From the NCBI GenBank assembly GCA_900548545.1, contig URKX01000007.1, positions 1 to 64,000 of the forward strand: DNA of 64,000 bases, in the 5' to 3' direction. This document shows positions 62,262 through 64,000 of the stretch, in pieces (the first letter of the stretch is position 1; every line of letters starts with the position of its first letter). The DNA comes from an uncultured Oscillospiraceae bacterium. GTDB lineage: Bacteria > Bacillota > Clostridia > Oscillospirales > Acutalibacteraceae. The notes beneath the pieces were generated by a model. It made no database searches. It was not told the DNA's origin and saw only the letters and a program-made list of their open reading frames with translations. The position numbers and the translations under genes are program-made.

Positions 62262-62734
62262 CTAACAACGCCTTGTTCGACCACATTTATCCTGGATGTG
62301 TGGTGGCAATCAACGCGGAAAAAGACAGTGTGGTGGGACACTGGGGAGAAATGATGAGCTATGGCGCTAGGGCCGCGGGAGCAGTAGGCGCTGTGATTGA
62401 CGGCGGCACGAGGGATAAGCCGGGAATCTTGGACATCAGCAGCTGGAGCTGCTTTGCCCGGTACACATCTCCCATCGAATCCAAAAAGCGGTGGAGACCC
62501 CGGGAAATCCAAATCCCCATCTACATGACGGGAACACTGACAAACGAAGTCCTCGTCCGCCCAGGTGACTGGCTGTTTGGAGACGTGGACGGTGTACTGG
62601 TCATCCCCCAGGAAATCCTTCCCGAGGCCGTGGAAAAGGTCACCGAGTTGTCCCAGCTAGAGAGGCTGTCCCGAGAAGCCTTCCGTAAAGGGGCCAACTT
62701 TCGTGAGGTATACGAAAAATTTCAGCGAGCGTAA
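62262..62734 (+). pseudogene. rraA-like gene, 5' end lost
   Basis: From about 62262 the frame encodes the C-terminal two-thirds of an RraA/HMG-aldolase family protein: IYPGCVVAINAEKD, VGHWGEMMSYGARAAGAVGAV, IDGGTRD and VRPGDWLFGDVDGVLVIP. The upstream part of the frame is mobile-element sequence and has no family match. The N-terminal part and start are gone, apparently by insertion or deletion at the element edge. Family members are class II aldolases for hydroxy-keto acids or RNase E inhibitors. A terminator follows. Confidence 0.8.
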
Positions 62735-62766
62735 TATTTCACAAGATATCAAAGATATAACCAAAC

Positions 62767-62791
62767 AAAAGCCGCCCGATGGGCGGCTTTT
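62767..62791 (+). terminator. Terminator of the rraA-like gene
   Basis: AAAAGCCGCCC and GGGCGGCTTTT form a perfect 11-bp stem with a three-base loop, 33 bases after the stop. Confidence 0.85.
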
Positions 62792-62886
62792 AGTATCCTT
62801 TAGAATAACATCTGCAAAGGCTTTTAATTTACTCCTTTTTATTTTGGCCAGAATCAGCTTTTCCCTTAAGATCAAAGGCAATTAGG

Positions 62887-62921
62887 AAAACCTCCAAAGG
62901 AATCAATCCTTTGGAGGTTTT
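62887..62921 (-). terminator. Third copy of the AAAACCTCCAAAGG terminator
   Basis: A 14-bp stem identical to those in the island repeats (26843, 47589), with a slightly different loop and no tRNA sequence next to it. It follows the stop of the truncated secreted protein on the minus strand. Confidence 0.7.
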
Positions 62922-62956
62922 GGGTTTACGCTACAAAAAAGATACCCATCCCAAAT

Positions 62957-63571
62957 TTAAAAAGTAAGCGTCAACCCCAGCACCGCAGTGCCCTTCTCAA
63001 AATGCAACGCACTATTAAATTTCCCGTCTTCCACTGGAGCAACAGAGTCTGCTGTCTTGTCGTTATACAGATATGTGCCGATCATGCCGCTGGTTCCGGT
63101 GTCATATACGGTGGCGCCGCTGGTTTCATCCATCTCCCAGTGCATAACGAGATGTTCCTGCTCCACTGTTTCCGCAGCGGCAGTCAGCAGCGTCCAGGAA
63201 TACTCCTGATCAGCTTCGCTGCCATCCTCCGCCTGCAAACCCTCATTCAGCGCCAGCGTGTACTCTGTAAAAGGTTCCAAGCCTTCCAGAGCAATATCAA
63301 GGCGTGTTCCATCCTCGCTCCACGTAAAGGAATCATCAGTAACTTTGTTTATTCCTCCTGCATCGACCAAGGTGACGGGCTCTGAGGCAGATTCGTCCAT
63401 AGCTTTGCTGAATTGAATTTGAATCGTGCCATTTACAGAAACATTATAGGCATTGCTGGCTAAGAAAGCGGTATAACCAGCTTCCTCAGCCGCTGCCGGC
63501 GAGATGGTGCCCACAACCATTGTAAAGGCCATGACCAGCGCCATAAACAGAGAGACTGCTCTCTTTTTCAA
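62957..63571 (-). pseudogene. Truncated secreted Ig-like/LamG protein
   Basis: A 204-residue product starting with TTG nine bases after GGAGG. Residues 1-28 are a Sec signal peptide (KKRAVSLFMALVMAFTMVVG … AAA). A bacterial Ig-like domain (Big_5 type, about 33-140) is followed by the first ~55 residues of a LamG/concanavalin-like domain (LVMHWEMDETSGATVYDTG … KFNSALHF). The LamG domain then breaks off into GTAVLGLTLTF and stop. Full relatives are long cell-surface glycan-binding or glycosidase proteins. The gene was probably cut by the rearrangement beside it. Confidence 0.72.
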
Positions 63572-64000
63572 AATGATCTTCCTCCCTTCCCCAAAGTGGC
63601 ACAGACTAGCACTGTGTACTTTGCGGATTCTTTTTGGTTCGGTCTTCAAGATGTCTGAAAACTGTTGCTTCCGCAAGCGAAAGCAAACGGTAAAAGCAAG
63701 CCGCAGATTTGAAAGAGCCAGGTATTCCCCTTCATATTTCTAAAATTTTATACATTTCACCTCCCACATTGTGTGATATAGTACAAAATTTCTTTATCAC
63801 GGTAAAGTACAAATAGTAGAGATTTCATCAGATTCCTACCACTTCCTTCATTTTCGAAGTCTATCTGTCTGATTATTCCACCCGTTCAGTACATAACTGG
63901 ATTCGAGCCAGCGGCCTACAGAGTCAGCAGCTTTCCATTTTTCAGATATAGGTCTTTTTGCTCACTCTGGTTTTATTTCATAGTCTAAAGCAATAAATCA
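63572..64000. other. Gene-free stretch at the right edge
   Basis: AT-rich sequence with the ribosome site and probable promoter of the secreted protein, and one tRNA fragment at 63896. No gene is supported. Confidence 0.4.
63896..63925 (-). other. tRNA-like fragment, third location
   Basis: ACTGGATTCGAGCCAGCGGC and the next ten bases match the T arm and anticodon-stem part of the att sequence with one change. The acceptor end and the terminator do not follow here. It is a remnant of the same tRNA or attachment sequence. Confidence 0.5.

Overview
The window looks like chromosome from a GC-rich Clostridia bacterium, most likely a gut Oscillospiraceae/Ruminococcaceae relative. This is inferred from YesM/YesN-type two-component systems, LplB/LplC-type sugar permeases, GPH symporters, strong AGGAGG ribosome sites with frequent TTG/GTG starts, and the style of the integrative elements. 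No rRNA, no complete tRNA and no CRISPR array was found.

Region 1 (about 0.1-26.3 kb) is a glycan-utilisation locus. On the minus strand, a lipoprotein solute-binding protein and two permeases (no ATPase) import an oligosaccharide. A GH35-like beta-galactosidase and two GH3 enzymes with opposite domain orders follow, and an MFS transporter precedes them. A YesM-type sensor kinase and a YesN-type response regulator lie divergently. A second minus-strand group holds a GPH symporter, a clan GH-A enzyme, a GH94 phosphorylase and a GH9 enzyme, facing a divergent AraC regulator. None of the hydrolases has a signal peptide, so breakdown is cytoplasmic after import. A decayed integrase fragment sits at the left edge.

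Region 2 (26.7-47.8 kb) is bounded by two direct 320-bp repeats, each holding the 3' half of a tRNA-Arg(CCG)-like gene plus its terminator. These look like attachment sites of a genomic island. The left arm carries an AlbA_2/RecG-like ATPase, a RepA-like AAA ATPase, a ribbon-helix-helix protein, an intact tyrosine integrase and an internally deleted second integrase. The cargo is a second ABC importer, two carboxylesterases (plus a third as a relic), two creatininase-family hydrolases and a membrane-bound AraC sensor. It looks like a catabolic set for an unknown ester/amide-containing compound.

Region 3 (47.8-62.3 kb) is a second accessory segment: a DUF4143 ATPase, an XRE regulator, and an operon of a catalytically dead resolvase-like protein, a large serine recombinase, two small proteins sharing the recombinase's C-terminal domain, and two ParB-like proteins. 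Convergent to it lies an operon of metallophosphoesterase, a 1003-residue protein with the hallmark motifs of eukaryotic RDR/QDE-1-type RNA-dependent RNA polymerases, an unknown protein, and a second metallophosphoesterase. This RDR operon is the most unusual system in the window. A second RepA-like ATPase gene follows; its ~270-nt leader and a 72-bp downstream element are closely related to those around the region 2 ATPase. The segment ends against a truncated rraA-like gene.

Region 4 (62.3-64 kb) is scarred chromosome: the rraA remnant, terminators, a truncated secreted Ig-like/LamG protein and another tRNA fragment.
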